A stretch of 64,000 nt of DNA, from the NCBI RefSeq assembly GCF_003419895.1, contig NZ_QPMM01000011.1, positions 186,001 through 250,000 on the forward strand. The letters run 5' to 3'. Below, piece after piece: positions 9,253-19,007 of the stretch. The stretch comes from Chitinophaga silvatica (GTDB taxonomy: Bacteria > Bacteroidota > Bacteroidia > Chitinophagales > Chitinophagaceae). Both the position numbers and the translations under genes were made by a program. Numbering within the stretch: position 1 is the first letter of the stretch; each line of letters starts with the position of its first letter. Under the pieces are notes generated by a model that saw only the letters and a program-made list of their open reading frames with translations, was not told where the DNA came from and did no database searches.

Positions 9253-10338
9253 ATGTATATGATAAGATCCCGCATCCTATTATTAGGTTGTTTGCTAATT
9301 GGGTTTTTAGGTTGTGCCAAGAAGCAAAATAATGTAAGGGTGCTGACACTCGATTGTATGGAATCGAAAATCAGCAAAATCAGATCGATTTTAGACACTG
9401 CCAAAGTAGGAACCGATGATTTTATGTACCCGCAGCAAAGTGTAGACGATCTTCAAAAAGCCCTCACCGACATTCAAACAGGCATTTCCTATGCCAAAGC
9501 CGGTCGGTTTATTCTTCAGTATGAAGTAGACAACGTCTGCAACAAAGCCGATCAGGCTATCACCCAATTTCTTGGCTCCTACAATTATACTCTCGCGCCT
9601 GGAAGTGATGGGGAGCTGCTGGTAAATGGACTGAACAGAAAAGGGTCTATCGATTTTGGAGACCGTGCCGAATTCTCCAATAGTAACACTTTTACGGTAG
9701 AACTCTGGGTTAAGTACAATAAGGATTTCCTTGATTTTGAAATGGCAACTCTTATAGGTACTACCAGCGAAGGCCCTCAAAGCAACTGGCCTGATAATAA
9801 ATTCGAAGGCTGGAATATCCACTACCAGCGTTCCGGGAATTTAAGAGCCAGTATGGGAGTAGGTACCGGCGTACTCGAGCAGGCAAAGGCTTTCCCTACC
9901 AATTATGGTAAATGGAATCACGTAGCCCTGGTTTGGGATATTAATGCTAAAGCCGGTGCAGGTGAAGATCGGCCTTATCACATGAAAATGTATGTAAATG
10001 GGGAGCTATTCTGGCAAAAGAATAATGATATCCTCGCAGGCGGAGTACCAAGAGCAATGCTGCCTTCTTCAACCAAAAAAATGCGCGCCTTCATCGATCC
10101 TTACCATCCCGATCGCTGCATGACAGGCTATATTAAAAAGTTCCGCCTCTGGAATGAAGCCAAAACTCCTGATCAGTTAAAAACATTAATGACTGCCGAT
10201 GTTAAAGGCAATGAATCAAATCTTGTTTGTGCCTGGGATTTTACGGTAGTACCTACTGATCCGGATAATGTAAAAGATAAAACCGGCAAGTTTACTGCTA
10301 AAATTCAAGGTTCTTACAAATGGATGCCTGTTCAGTAA
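9253..10338 (+). CDS. LamG/concanavalin A-like domain lipoprotein
   Basis: 361 residues. The hydrophobic leader ends in the lipobox LIGFLGC, so the protein is lipidated. A helical N-terminal region (about 25-125) is followed by a LamG jelly roll (about 130-350; FTVELWVKYN, GKWNHVALVWD, YIKKFRLWNEAKTPDQL). This architecture occurs in glycan-utilisation loci of Bacteroidota as a surface glycan-binding protein. It begins a run of same-strand genes (gaps 30, 3 and 30 nt) with susC, susD and the GxGYxYP gene, so an operon is likely. A second in-frame ATG at 9259 could be the true start. Confidence 0.75.
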   Translation: MYMIRSRILLLGCLLIGFLGCAKKQNNVRVLTLDCMESKISKIRSILDTAKVGTDDFMYPQQSVDDLQKALTDIQTGISYAKAGRFILQYEVDNVCNKADQAITQFLGSYNYTLAPGSDGELLVNGLNRKGSIDFGDRAEFSNSNTFTVELWVKYNKDFLDFEMATLIGTTSEGPQSNWPDNKFEGWNIHYQRSGNLRASMGVGTGVLEQAKAFPTNYGKWNHVALVWDINAKAGAGEDRPYHMKMYVNGELFWQKNNDILAGGVPRAMLPSSTKKMRAFIDPYHPDRCMTGYIKKFRLWNEAKTPDQLKTLMTADVKGNESNLVCAWDFTVVPTDPDNVKDKTGKFTAKIQGSYKWMPVQ

Positions 10339-10368
10339 TAATCAATCAAACATTCTAAAGTTCGCGCT

Positions 10369-13362
10369 ATGATATTAAAACTGATAAGACGATCAGCCAT
10401 CGTCCTGTCTGGACTTTTGCTAGCCTGCCCTTTATGGCTTGCGGCACAGCAGGCAGAAAGGAAAATAACAGGTACTGTGCAGGATTCCGCACATGCACCT
10501 CTTTCAGGTGTTTCCGTAACTATTGTCGGAACAACTAAAGGAACCACCACTGCTGCTGATGGTACCTTCTCCATAAATGCTCCTGCTACTGCCCAACTGG
10601 GTTTTTCAATAGTAGGATTCAAATCTCAGATCCGGGCTGTTGACAACTGGAACCCGAATGTTGCTGTAATTCTCCTACAAGACCCACGCTTGCTGGAAGA
10701 TGTTGTTGTTATCGGATATGGTGCCGTAAAGAAAAAAGATCTTACCGGCTCTATTCAAAGCATATCCGGGAATACTTTGCAGAAAGCAATGACCGCAGAT
10801 GTTACCCAGGCACTGAATGGTAGAGTAAGTGGGGTGAATGTGCTGAAAAGTTCCAACAGGCCTGGTGCAGGAATGTCGGTACAGATCAGAGGAACCAACT
10901 CCTTTAACTTCTCTAACGAGCCATTATATGTAATAAACGGAGTGCCTTCCACAAACGGTATGAGATACCTGAATGCTGATGATATTGAGTCGATAGACGT
11001 ATTGAAGGATGCTTCTTCTTCCGCTATTTATGGCTCAAGAGGTGCAAACGGAGTAGTGATTATTACTACAAAAGGTGCTGGTAAAAAGGATGGATTTGAG
11101 GTTAACTATAACGGTTACACCGGAGTTAAAACCGCTGCCAGAGTACCTGATATGATCGGTTCCATGAACAAGGGGCTCGACTATGTAGATTACAGGGTTG
11201 CCTTGTGGAGCAATAAATATGGTCCTTCTTCTTTATCACGCCCCGATTTCCTGACAGATAAAGAAAAAGACAGAATCAGGTACGGTGAGTATTACGATTG
11301 GGCCAGGGAAATACTGCATACCGGAACAATCAATAGTCATAACCTATCCGCAGCCGGTGGTACCGATAAAACATCTTACTCTTTCGGTATCGGATATTTC
11401 AATGATGAAGGTATTATTGGAAAAGAGAACTTCAATAGGTTGACAGCCAACTTAGGATTGGAACAACGTTTCAATAAGCATATCAAGACAGGCATAAATG
11501 CTTATCTATCTAAAGTAAAAATAAATGAAGGGTCGGCAGAAGCACTCATCAATGCTTATTTCCTGCCGCCAATTGTAAGTCCATTTGCCGAAGATGGTAG
11601 CCTGTTGTTTAAAGTGCAGCCAACTTCCAGCAAAATCAATCCAATCATCGATATGCAAAATGATATTCGTGAACGGAATGAAATGCATGCCAATGCTGCT
11701 GCATTTCTTGAAATCACGCCGGTTGAATGGATTAGCTTCAAAACACAAATAGCTACTCAATACGATAGTTATGTACTTGGAAACTATAAAGGAACCTTCA
11801 CCCAGGCTAAAGCAGGAGTGAATACACCGGAAGCTTCAAAATATAATGGATCAGATTTCAATTATGTATGGGACAACATTCTTACCATCCGTAAAACCTT
11901 GGCTACTGATCATAAAATACATTTCATCGGTTTATTCAGTGCTCAAAAAGATACACATGAAAGTGGTGGGATGACCGGAGAAGGACTACCTTATAATTCT
12001 CTCTGGCATGCCATTCAAACTGCCGATCAGATTAGAAATGTTACTTCCAATTATTGGGAGTCGTCGATGTTATCGATGATGGGGCGTTTGAATTATACTT
12101 TTAAAGATAAATATCTTTTTACAGTTACAACCCGCTATGATGGCTCATCCCGTTTGGCTAAAGGCAATCGCTGGGGCTTAATGCCTTCAGCTGCAATTGG
12201 CTGGCAGGTGAAAGAAGAAGAGTTCCTGAAATCAGTAGATGCCATCAGTGATCTGAAATTACGTCTCAGCTACGGTAAAACCGGTAATAATAATGTGCGC
12301 AATGATGTGACCATGACGCGCCTGGCAATGTCTAAATATAACTTCGGGGATCAGGGAGTAATAGGTTTTGGCCGCGGTGCTGAAATTGGAAACCCTGATC
12401 TGAGATGGGAAATGACGTCTGAATTAAACTTTGGTATTGATTTCGGATTTCTGCAAAACAGGATCAAAGGTACGCTCGATATTTATAACAGAACAACCAA
12501 AGACCTGATTTTCGAGAGAAAAGTAGCTAATATAAATGGATATAGTTCTTTCCTTGAAAACGTTGGCAGTACCGGAAATAAAGGGGTAGAACTTGGACTT
12601 AGCACCATAAATATTCGTAATAAAGATTTCTCATGGAAAACAGATCTGACTTTTAGCAGAAACAAAAACAGGATCATCGATCTGTATGGAGATAAAAAAG
12701 ATGATGTTGCAAACAGATGGTTTATTGGTCAGCCTATGAGAGTAATTTATGATTATAAGTTCCTTGGAATCTGGCAGGAGAGCGAGAAAGAGGAAGCAGC
12801 AAAATATGGTAAAGCGCCGGGCCACATTAAAATTCTTGACGTGAATAATGATGGGTCTTTCGACGAAAGGGATATGCAGGTACTGGGTTCTCCAAATCCC
12901 GACTGGACAGGTGGTATTACCAATAGTTTCAACTATCGCAATTTCGATTTATCGTTCTTCGTATATGCGAGAGTAGGCGGATTATACAATGATCAATTTA
13001 CCTATATGTTTACAGCCTGGGATAATGAGCATTGGAATAAACTGAATGTCAAATACTGGACACCGGAAAATAAAAGCAATGAATATCCGGGTGTTGGTGC
13101 TGTTTCTCTGCATACTCAGGTGTTAGGTAATATCAGGGGTACATTTGTTAAACTTCAGAATGCTACATTCGGATATACTTTGCCTGCCAGCATTACACAA
13201 CGCTGGAGGATCAAAAATCTCAGAGTATACAGCAACGTGCAGAATATACTGACCTTCTCCAAATATCTAGGTTCAGATCCTGAATCTATCGGAGAAGATC
13301 CATATAACAATCTTTCTATTATGCCAAGAATTTATACCCTGGGCTTAAACCTTACTTTATAA
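10369..13362 (+). CDS. SusC/RagA-family TonB-linked outer membrane protein
   Basis: 997 residues. Signal peptide to about 26; a carboxypeptidase-regulatory-like domain (about 33-105; ITGTVQDSAHAPLSGVSV); TonB-box/SusC region (DVVVIGYGAVKKKDLTGSI); plug domain (QALNGRVSGVNV, SVQIRGTNSF, LYVINGVPS, DASSSAIYGSRGANGVV); and a C-terminal beta barrel ending in ITLGLNLTL-like aromatic/hydrophobic strands (YTLGLNLTL). It imports an oligomeric nutrient across the outer membrane with energy from TonB-ExbBD. The following susD partner is 3 nt away. The substrate is unknown. Confidence 0.95.
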   Translation: MILKLIRRSAIVLSGLLLACPLWLAAQQAERKITGTVQDSAHAPLSGVSVTIVGTTKGTTTAADGTFSINAPATAQLGFSIVGFKSQIRAVDNWNPNVAVILLQDPRLLEDVVVIGYGAVKKKDLTGSIQSISGNTLQKAMTADVTQALNGRVSGVNVLKSSNRPGAGMSVQIRGTNSFNFSNEPLYVINGVPSTNGMRYLNADDIESIDVLKDASSSAIYGSRGANGVVIITTKGAGKKDGFEVNYNGYTGVKTAARVPDMIGSMNKGLDYVDYRVALWSNKYGPSSLSRPDFLTDKEKDRIRYGEYYDWAREILHTGTINSHNLSAAGGTDKTSYSFGIGYFNDEGIIGKENFNRLTANLGLEQRFNKHIKTGINAYLSKVKINEGSAEALINAYFLPPIVSPFAEDGSLLFKVQPTSSKINPIIDMQNDIRERNEMHANAAAFLEITPVEWISFKTQIATQYDSYVLGNYKGTFTQAKAGVNTPEASKYNGSDFNYVWDNILTIRKTLATDHKIHFIGLFSAQKDTHESGGMTGEGLPYNSLWHAIQTADQIRNVTSNYWESSMLSMMGRLNYTFKDKYLFTVTTRYDGSSRLAKGNRWGLMPSAAIGWQVKEEEFLKSVDAISDLKLRLSYGKTGNNNVRNDVTMTRLAMSKYNFGDQGVIGFGRGAEIGNPDLRWEMTSELNFGIDFGFLQNRIKGTLDIYNRTTKDLIFERKVANINGYSSFLENVGSTGNKGVELGLSTINIRNKDFSWKTDLTFSRNKNRIIDLYGDKKDDVANRWFIGQPMRVIYDYKFLGIWQESEKEEAAKYGKAPGHIKILDVNNDGSFDERDMQVLGSPNPDWTGGITNSFNYRNFDLSFFVYARVGGLYNDQFTYMFTAWDNEHWNKLNVKYWTPENKSNEYPGVGAVSLHTQVLGNIRGTFVKLQNATFGYTLPASITQRWRIKNLRVYSNVQNILTFSKYLGSDPESIGEDPYNNLSIMPRIYTLGLNLTL

Positions 13363-13365
13363 CCA

Positions 13366-15033
13366 ATGAATTCCATGAACATGAATAAGGTATTTTTATC
13401 AATAGGGCTGATGGGGGTAATGTTACTGGGAAGTACTGGTTGCAGTAAGTTCCTGGATACAGCCAACCCGTCTTATACTACAGAAGATCTATATAAAACT
13501 AAAACAGGTATCGATAAATTATTAATCGATATCTACTCAAAATTGCGTAATCACTATAATACTGGTCAGTTACAATATTGGGGAACCGATATTTATATGG
13601 CAGCAGAGGATAATCCGGATTCCAAAATGTTCAATGCCTACGATAAGAGCTTTAACAGCACTGCCGGCATTGTAGGTGGATACTGGAATAATCTATATAA
13701 GATGGTGCAGGAAGCCAATATGCTTTTGGCTCGTATTAAACCGGATATGGAAGGAATGAATACAGCTTCCTATAATGCCACAGTTGCTGAAACGAAGTTT
13801 CTAAGAGCATTGGCATATTATTATTTGGTTGAAACCTTTGGACCTGTTCCTTTATTAACTACTGAAACTACAGACCCAATAACCACTGTAGAACGTACTT
13901 CAGAAACAGCTATTTATGATTTTCTGGTAGCTGAATTAAAAGCAGCACAGAAAGTACTGCCAGTTAAAAGTACTGCAAGAGGAAGAGTGAATGATGCTGC
14001 TGTGAATACACTGCTGGGTAAGGTTTATCTGACAAGGGCATATAAATCATTTAAACAATCAACTGATTTTACCAATGCAGCAGCGGCTTTTGATGCTGTG
14101 ATCAATGATCCGGAGCATGTATATGATTTATTGCCTGTTTTTGAAGATGTATTTAATGAAAATAATCAAAACAACAGGGAAATAATTTTTGCGGTACAAT
14201 ATTCAGCAGATAAGAATTTTACGGGAGGAGGAAATCCGCAGCAGGGTTATTTTGGATTTTGTATTACCTGCTTCTATCCTGATATGTTTTCAGAAGTACA
14301 GAAAGATTACTCGTACATGCAGCGCCAGTTTTGGGTTAATCCAAAAGCACATGAATTGTATAGCAATCCTTCGATTGATGCAAGATATGAAGCTACTTTT
14401 CAGAGAACATTTACCATCAACAATCCGGAAAACAGCAATACAGGTAAAACAGGATTGTATTTTCCTGTGTGGAATGATGAATCCGGTGATCAGCATAATG
14501 CGGCCATCTTTATCCCATTCAAGGATGAAGAAGGTAACTACCTCTGGTATCCGCAGGCTGCAGGATATAAAGATCTGGCCAAGGGTACAGATAAAATGCC
14601 TGTCGTAAAGAAGTTCAAGGATACCAAGATGCAATGGCAGGGCCCTGGAACCAGAGAGGCTGTTGTATATCGAATGGGAGATCTGTATCTTTTATCTGCA
14701 GAAGCACATTTAGGTGCTGGAAACAATGGAATAGCATTGCAAAGAGTAAATGCAATTCGCAGAAGAGCAGCCGCTAACGATAACGTACGTACGCAAATGG
14801 AATTTGGAACTCTGGATCTCAACATTATTCTGGATGAAAGAGCAAGAGAACTAATGGGAGAATATGACAGATGGTTTGATCTTAAGAGAACAGGAAAGCT
14901 AATTGAAAGAACATTAGCCTACAATCCTCAGGCTAAAAGTGCGGGCAATCTGAATGCCAATCATCTTTTGCGTCCGATTCCTCAGGATGAAATTAACAAG
15001 TTGAAAGGTTTAGGACAAAACACAGGCTACTAA
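13366..15033 (+). CDS. SusD/RagB-family nutrient-binding lipoprotein
   Basis: 555 residues. The signal peptide ends in a lipobox (LLGSTGC, Cys near residue 26). SusD features include EANMLLARI, ETKFLRALAYYYLVETFGPVPLL, the TPR-like helices with NTLLGKVYLTRA, and the C-terminal block VNAIRRRAA ... LDERARELMGEYDRWFDLKRTGKL. It forms the hinged lid on the SusC barrel at the cell surface and is translated from a start 3 nt after susC stops, consistent with co-translation. It is preceded by two extra Met codons, so the exact start is uncertain by a few residues. Confidence 0.95.
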   Translation: MNSMNMNKVFLSIGLMGVMLLGSTGCSKFLDTANPSYTTEDLYKTKTGIDKLLIDIYSKLRNHYNTGQLQYWGTDIYMAAEDNPDSKMFNAYDKSFNSTAGIVGGYWNNLYKMVQEANMLLARIKPDMEGMNTASYNATVAETKFLRALAYYYLVETFGPVPLLTTETTDPITTVERTSETAIYDFLVAELKAAQKVLPVKSTARGRVNDAAVNTLLGKVYLTRAYKSFKQSTDFTNAAAAFDAVINDPEHVYDLLPVFEDVFNENNQNNREIIFAVQYSADKNFTGGGNPQQGYFGFCITCFYPDMFSEVQKDYSYMQRQFWVNPKAHELYSNPSIDARYEATFQRTFTINNPENSNTGKTGLYFPVWNDESGDQHNAAIFIPFKDEEGNYLWYPQAAGYKDLAKGTDKMPVVKKFKDTKMQWQGPGTREAVVYRMGDLYLLSAEAHLGAGNNGIALQRVNAIRRRAAANDNVRTQMEFGTLDLNIILDERARELMGEYDRWFDLKRTGKLIERTLAYNPQAKSAGNLNANHLLRPIPQDEINKLKGLGQNTGY

Positions 15034-15063
15034 AACTTTTGCATCAACCTTAAACAAAATCAA

Positions 15064-16893
15064 ATGAAAATAATGACAATAATATATGGATTAGTACTTG
15101 CTGCTATGCTCAATGCATGTCAGAAGTACGAACGCCCCGATCCTTCCAAACGTCCGGAACAGGTACCTACACAGATTTACAATGAAATCTACGACCCGTT
15201 TTCCGATCAGGGCCAATATTGGTTGCCACGTCAGAAAGCCGGTAAGAACTATTGGTTGGTAGTAGACTCACGAAGCAATAACAACAACGATGATAATAAT
15301 TCGCTTCGCAATCATATTCTGGCTGAATCTATTATTGGAGTTACTGCCCTTGCCGTAAATGAGGGGAGAAGCGAAACAATGGTTTGGACACAGGACCCTA
15401 ACTCCAACTATTCAGAGATTATTAAGAAAACAGGGATGTCACATAATGGTAATCAGTCGACCTGGGAGCTGATCCAATATCACGACAACGTGAAAAAGGT
15501 GATTGAAGGTTATATTCTCTGTGATGTAAACAAACAGGAAAGTATTACAGCGGCAACTGTAGCGGCGCATGTTTATAAATCTATTGTTGTAGATGTTAAA
15601 TATGAAGATAGAGTGAAGAATATGGGTTATACCATGAAGTATGATGCACGAAATAAAACAACGGCAGATGCATGGTCGGAGTTTAAGGATAAGTGCAGCA
15701 ATAATGCTTTGGTAATGATGCCAACTCTCACTGGTAACCAGAGAGGTTATGCCATCGCCAATAAATTAATGATGGTAAACTATAATAGGCAGTACCAGAA
15801 TCCTGGTGGTGGAAACAACGAATCGCTGATTAAGGATGTAATGAATTGGTTGCAACCATTGTCGCCCGTTTTAGGATGGGAGCAGGTTGAAGAAAAACAA
15901 TTTGTGGATCTGGTATCCAAATCGGGTAATCTCATGGTGCCATTCGACTGGGCATGGAATGCAACAATCATGTCGGCCAATTATGAGAATAACCAGGCTG
16001 GATTGGTGAAAGTTACTAATCCTCAGTTTATCAATTATGATAGTACTAAGCATTATACCTCGTTTTTGCTGACAGATGGAGATAATGTGCAGTGGATGAT
16101 GAATGATTTTAATTCAGGAGATTTCTACAACAATCCATTGGCGAAAGACATGAATATCAGTTTTGGATTGCCGGTAGCAAATTTATCGATGATCTCCCCG
16201 TTTCAGTTGGATAAGCTGATAGGTCTGCAAAATGCCAAAACCTCCTTAATAGAGTATGGGGGCGGAGGATATTATTATCCGGATAATTTTGGAGAGAGTA
16301 AAAACAGAACCGAGTTATTAAATGCTATTGCTTCCAAAATAGGGATTCATATGCGTCAGCATAGAACCAAGGTGCTTGGATTGATTTGTGATCAGGTTAC
16401 CAGTGCTAAATCCAAAGAAGCATTTCAGGCATATATTTCAAAAAATGATGAGTTGATAGGAATTGTAGCCTTGCAATACACTCCATATGCCGGCGGAAAC
16501 GGAGAAACTATGTGGTTTAAAAATTCGAAAGGGATTGATATACCTGTTATAACTGCCAGGTATTCAATCTGGAACCATGGCGGCCAGAATATGTCAAACG
16601 AAGGTACTCCAGCCTATATTGCCAGCAAGATCAATAGTCTGGCTCAGGGAAATACAAGTACTCAAACCCTTACTATGGTGCATGCCTGGTCGGATTTTCG
16701 TGATATTGGAGATTCTAATGACCCACTGGCTGAAAATCAAAATGGCAATACGAGGGGGATTACTCCAATTCAGTGGTGTGTACGCCGGTTAGATAAGAAA
16801 GTGAAGGTAGTGAATGTTGAAGAATTGATCTGGCAGGCCAGAATGCAGCATAATAAGCAGCAAACCAAAGAATATCTTTCAAAAGTTTTTTAA
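15064..16893 (+). CDS. GxGYxYP-domain lipoprotein (putative glycoside hydrolase family)
   Basis: 609 residues. A lipoprotein signal (LVLAAMLNAC) is followed by an N-terminal domain (about 50-310) and a C-terminal domain carrying the family-defining motif GGGGYYYPDNFG (about residues 397-408). Other recognisable blocks are FLLTDGDNVQW and YTPYAGGNGETMW. The family is annotated as a putative glycosidase on the basis of fold and its frequent position next to susC/susD; no activity is assumed here. It is the fourth same-strand gene of the putative utilisation operon, 30 nt behind susD, and is followed by a bidirectional terminator. Confidence 0.8.
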   Translation: MKIMTIIYGLVLAAMLNACQKYERPDPSKRPEQVPTQIYNEIYDPFSDQGQYWLPRQKAGKNYWLVVDSRSNNNNDDNNSLRNHILAESIIGVTALAVNEGRSETMVWTQDPNSNYSEIIKKTGMSHNGNQSTWELIQYHDNVKKVIEGYILCDVNKQESITAATVAAHVYKSIVVDVKYEDRVKNMGYTMKYDARNKTTADAWSEFKDKCSNNALVMMPTLTGNQRGYAIANKLMMVNYNRQYQNPGGGNNESLIKDVMNWLQPLSPVLGWEQVEEKQFVDLVSKSGNLMVPFDWAWNATIMSANYENNQAGLVKVTNPQFINYDSTKHYTSFLLTDGDNVQWMMNDFNSGDFYNNPLAKDMNISFGLPVANLSMISPFQLDKLIGLQNAKTSLIEYGGGGYYYPDNFGESKNRTELLNAIASKIGIHMRQHRTKVLGLICDQVTSAKSKEAFQAYISKNDELIGIVALQYTPYAGGNGETMWFKNSKGIDIPVITARYSIWNHGGQNMSNEGTPAYIASKINSLAQGNTSTQTLTMVHAWSDFRDIGDSNDPLAENQNGNTRGITPIQWCVRRLDKKVKVVNVEELIWQARMQHNKQQTKEYLSKVF

Positions 16894-16914
16894 TCCTTTA
16901 TTCCAATTGCAATA

Positions 16915-16944
16915 GCGACCCGGTATTTACCGGGTTGCTTTGTT
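16915..16944. terminator. Bidirectional terminator between convergent genes
   Basis: A 10-bp GC-rich stem with one G-U pair and an ATTT loop (arms 16915-16924 and 16929-16938) is followed by TTTGTTT on the plus strand. It lies in the 50-bp gap between the GxGYxYP gene and the convergent lectin/PKD gene. Confidence 0.65.
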
Positions 16945-18887
16945 TACCGGATCAGGGTTACAACCCCTTTACGGCTAAAACGGCGGCCGGTATAATCTAC
17001 TCCCTGAACCATCCACACATAAGTATCTGCAGGAGCAGGAGTTCCTTTAATTTTACCATCCCATCCGCCCGGCAAATCGTTGCTCCTGAAAATTTCCTGA
17101 CCCCATCTGTTCCAGATGCAGAAAAAATCAAGTTTCGGAACACCCGCAGCAATAACTCTGAAGATATCATTACGCCCATCATTATTAGGAGTAAAGGCGT
17201 TGGGAACATAGAACTCAGGGCCATTATAAACTTTGACGGTTATGTAATCAACATCCTGACATCCTTCAGTAGATGTAAGTGTAAGTTTGTAGGTCTGATC
17301 CTTGTATAACATGGCAACCGGATGATCGCTATTCGGATTATTTAACCCCATTGAGGGTTCCCATCTGTATCTCACTCCTTCCTGTAGCCATCCTGCCTGT
17401 AATTGTAATGGTTGTCCAACAGCTACGATCGTATCTTTACCAGCCTGGGCATATACATTGTTGACTCTAACCGGCACCGATACAATAGGAGAACTGCACC
17501 CTTCGGCGGTTATGCCATACATGGTAGCGCGATAAACACCGGTATCGGCAAATTGGTGGCTAACTATTTGCCCCTTTCCGGTTTTTCCATCTCCAAAATC
17601 CCAGACCCATTGGTCGATTGGCACGTTGGGCAATTGATTGGTACTATTGAATGAAGTGACGGTGCCAAGGCATACGTCCTTACCGGTTGCGGTGACATTC
17701 GGAGTACTACTGAAAAGAATATTTTTTTTAGCGGTACTGATACAGCCCCGATCAGAGGTAACGGTTAGTTGAATGGGCTTGGAACCAGGCATGGTAAAGG
17801 GAGGAGTAGGTTTGTTGCTGGTACTGTTGGTACCATCGCCCCATTCCCAGAGCCATTCTTTCGCTGCTCCGTATTTAATTTTTGTTTTGTCCTCCATCCA
17901 ATTGTTGGTGCCTAAGCAATAAGGATTTGGCCCAAAATCGATTTCCGGATAGGTACCAATGGTAAAAGGAGCTTTCAGGGTATCGGACATGCATCCGCTA
18001 TTGTCTTCAATTACCAGTTTAACTATATAATCTCCTGCCCCGGGATAGTTATGAGGAGGAGGTTTAGGATCGCCGGAAGTAGTACCATCTCCGAAATCCC
18101 ACCACCATTTGGTGATAGTACCAAAAGAACTGGAGCCATCGAGGAACTGAATGGGGGTACCTTCACAGAATATTTGTTGTGGGTTAAAATCGAAAACCGG
18201 TCTTAATGCTGCACAAAACTGTTGCAGGTTTGATAAACCGCCAGTGCTACCGGCAAATCCCCAGAATACTTCAGGGTCTCCACCAAAGATATCATTTACA
18301 AGGTCTTTATCCAGCGTTAGCCGCAATTGGTTATCGATGCTCACTTCCATGTGTTTCAGGGTAGCATCCCAGTTGATTCTGAACAGATGCCATTGGCAAT
18401 CTTCAATATTGTCGCTGTTTGCCAGAGCAGTAACCGGTCCGGCTAAATTGCCGGAACTATTATGGTTGGATAGGCCATTCATCTGAATGGCAACATGGTC
18501 GTAAGGCGGATCGTTTTCATCAAAGTTCTGGTACGTGTCGATCAGCACCCCCAAGGAAGGGGATATACCTTTAAAACCTAATCCCTGACCGGTTGCTCCC
18601 AGGTTTGTGCCTTTTGTTTGCAGTATAAAACCTATGCCATCGGCACCATCGGCATCTTTACAGCCAAGGAAAACATCGAATACATAGTTGAAAGAATTAT
18701 TTAAATTGATTTTATTCTTATTCCATGCGGTACCGCTGGTAGTTTGGACGTCGGGAGTCAGCACATAGCAATTGCAGCTGGTTTGGGTAGCAGAGCCATT
18801 TAAAATATATGGCAAAACTCCCTGACCCTTAAGGGGAACGGTATTAAGAATAAATATACATAAGGTCAGGAGTCGTATAATTTTCAT
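16944..18887 (-). CDS. L-type lectin / PKD-repeat protein with T9SS type B sorting domain
   Basis: 647 residues. Signal peptide to about 22. An L-type-lectin-like domain (about 25-235; GADGIGFILQ, DHVAIQMNG) is followed by at least three PKD modules, each with a WxFGDGT/WEWGDGT-type motif (about 240-470). The C-terminal 85 residues match the gliding-motility-associated T9SS type B domain (VPNAFTPNNDGRNDIF, IWNRWGQEIF, GGWDGKIKG, DTYVWMVQG). It should be exported by Sec and then by the type IX system to the cell surface or medium, where it may bind glycan. Convergent with the putative utilisation operon; a functional link is only inferred. Confidence 0.85.
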   Translation of the reverse strand: MKIIRLLTLCIFILNTVPLKGQGVLPYILNGSATQTSCNCYVLTPDVQTTSGTAWNKNKINLNNSFNYVFDVFLGCKDADGADGIGFILQTKGTNLGATGQGLGFKGISPSLGVLIDTYQNFDENDPPYDHVAIQMNGLSNHNSSGNLAGPVTALANSDNIEDCQWHLFRINWDATLKHMEVSIDNQLRLTLDKDLVNDIFGGDPEVFWGFAGSTGGLSNLQQFCAALRPVFDFNPQQIFCEGTPIQFLDGSSSFGTITKWWWDFGDGTTSGDPKPPPHNYPGAGDYIVKLVIEDNSGCMSDTLKAPFTIGTYPEIDFGPNPYCLGTNNWMEDKTKIKYGAAKEWLWEWGDGTNSTSNKPTPPFTMPGSKPIQLTVTSDRGCISTAKKNILFSSTPNVTATGKDVCLGTVTSFNSTNQLPNVPIDQWVWDFGDGKTGKGQIVSHQFADTGVYRATMYGITAEGCSSPIVSVPVRVNNVYAQAGKDTIVAVGQPLQLQAGWLQEGVRYRWEPSMGLNNPNSDHPVAMLYKDQTYKLTLTSTEGCQDVDYITVKVYNGPEFYVPNAFTPNNDGRNDIFRVIAAGVPKLDFFCIWNRWGQEIFRSNDLPGGWDGKIKGTPAPADTYVWMVQGVDYTGRRFSRKGVVTLIR

Positions 18888-19007
18888 ATCAGCGTGGAAT
18901 TACCCAAAAAGCCGTTGGTTACTGATAACAAGTTACGCTCTTGTTGTCTAACATCAAAGCAGTTTTATGGGCTGATTTAACTATTTTGCGGCTGATTTAA
19001 GAGAAAT

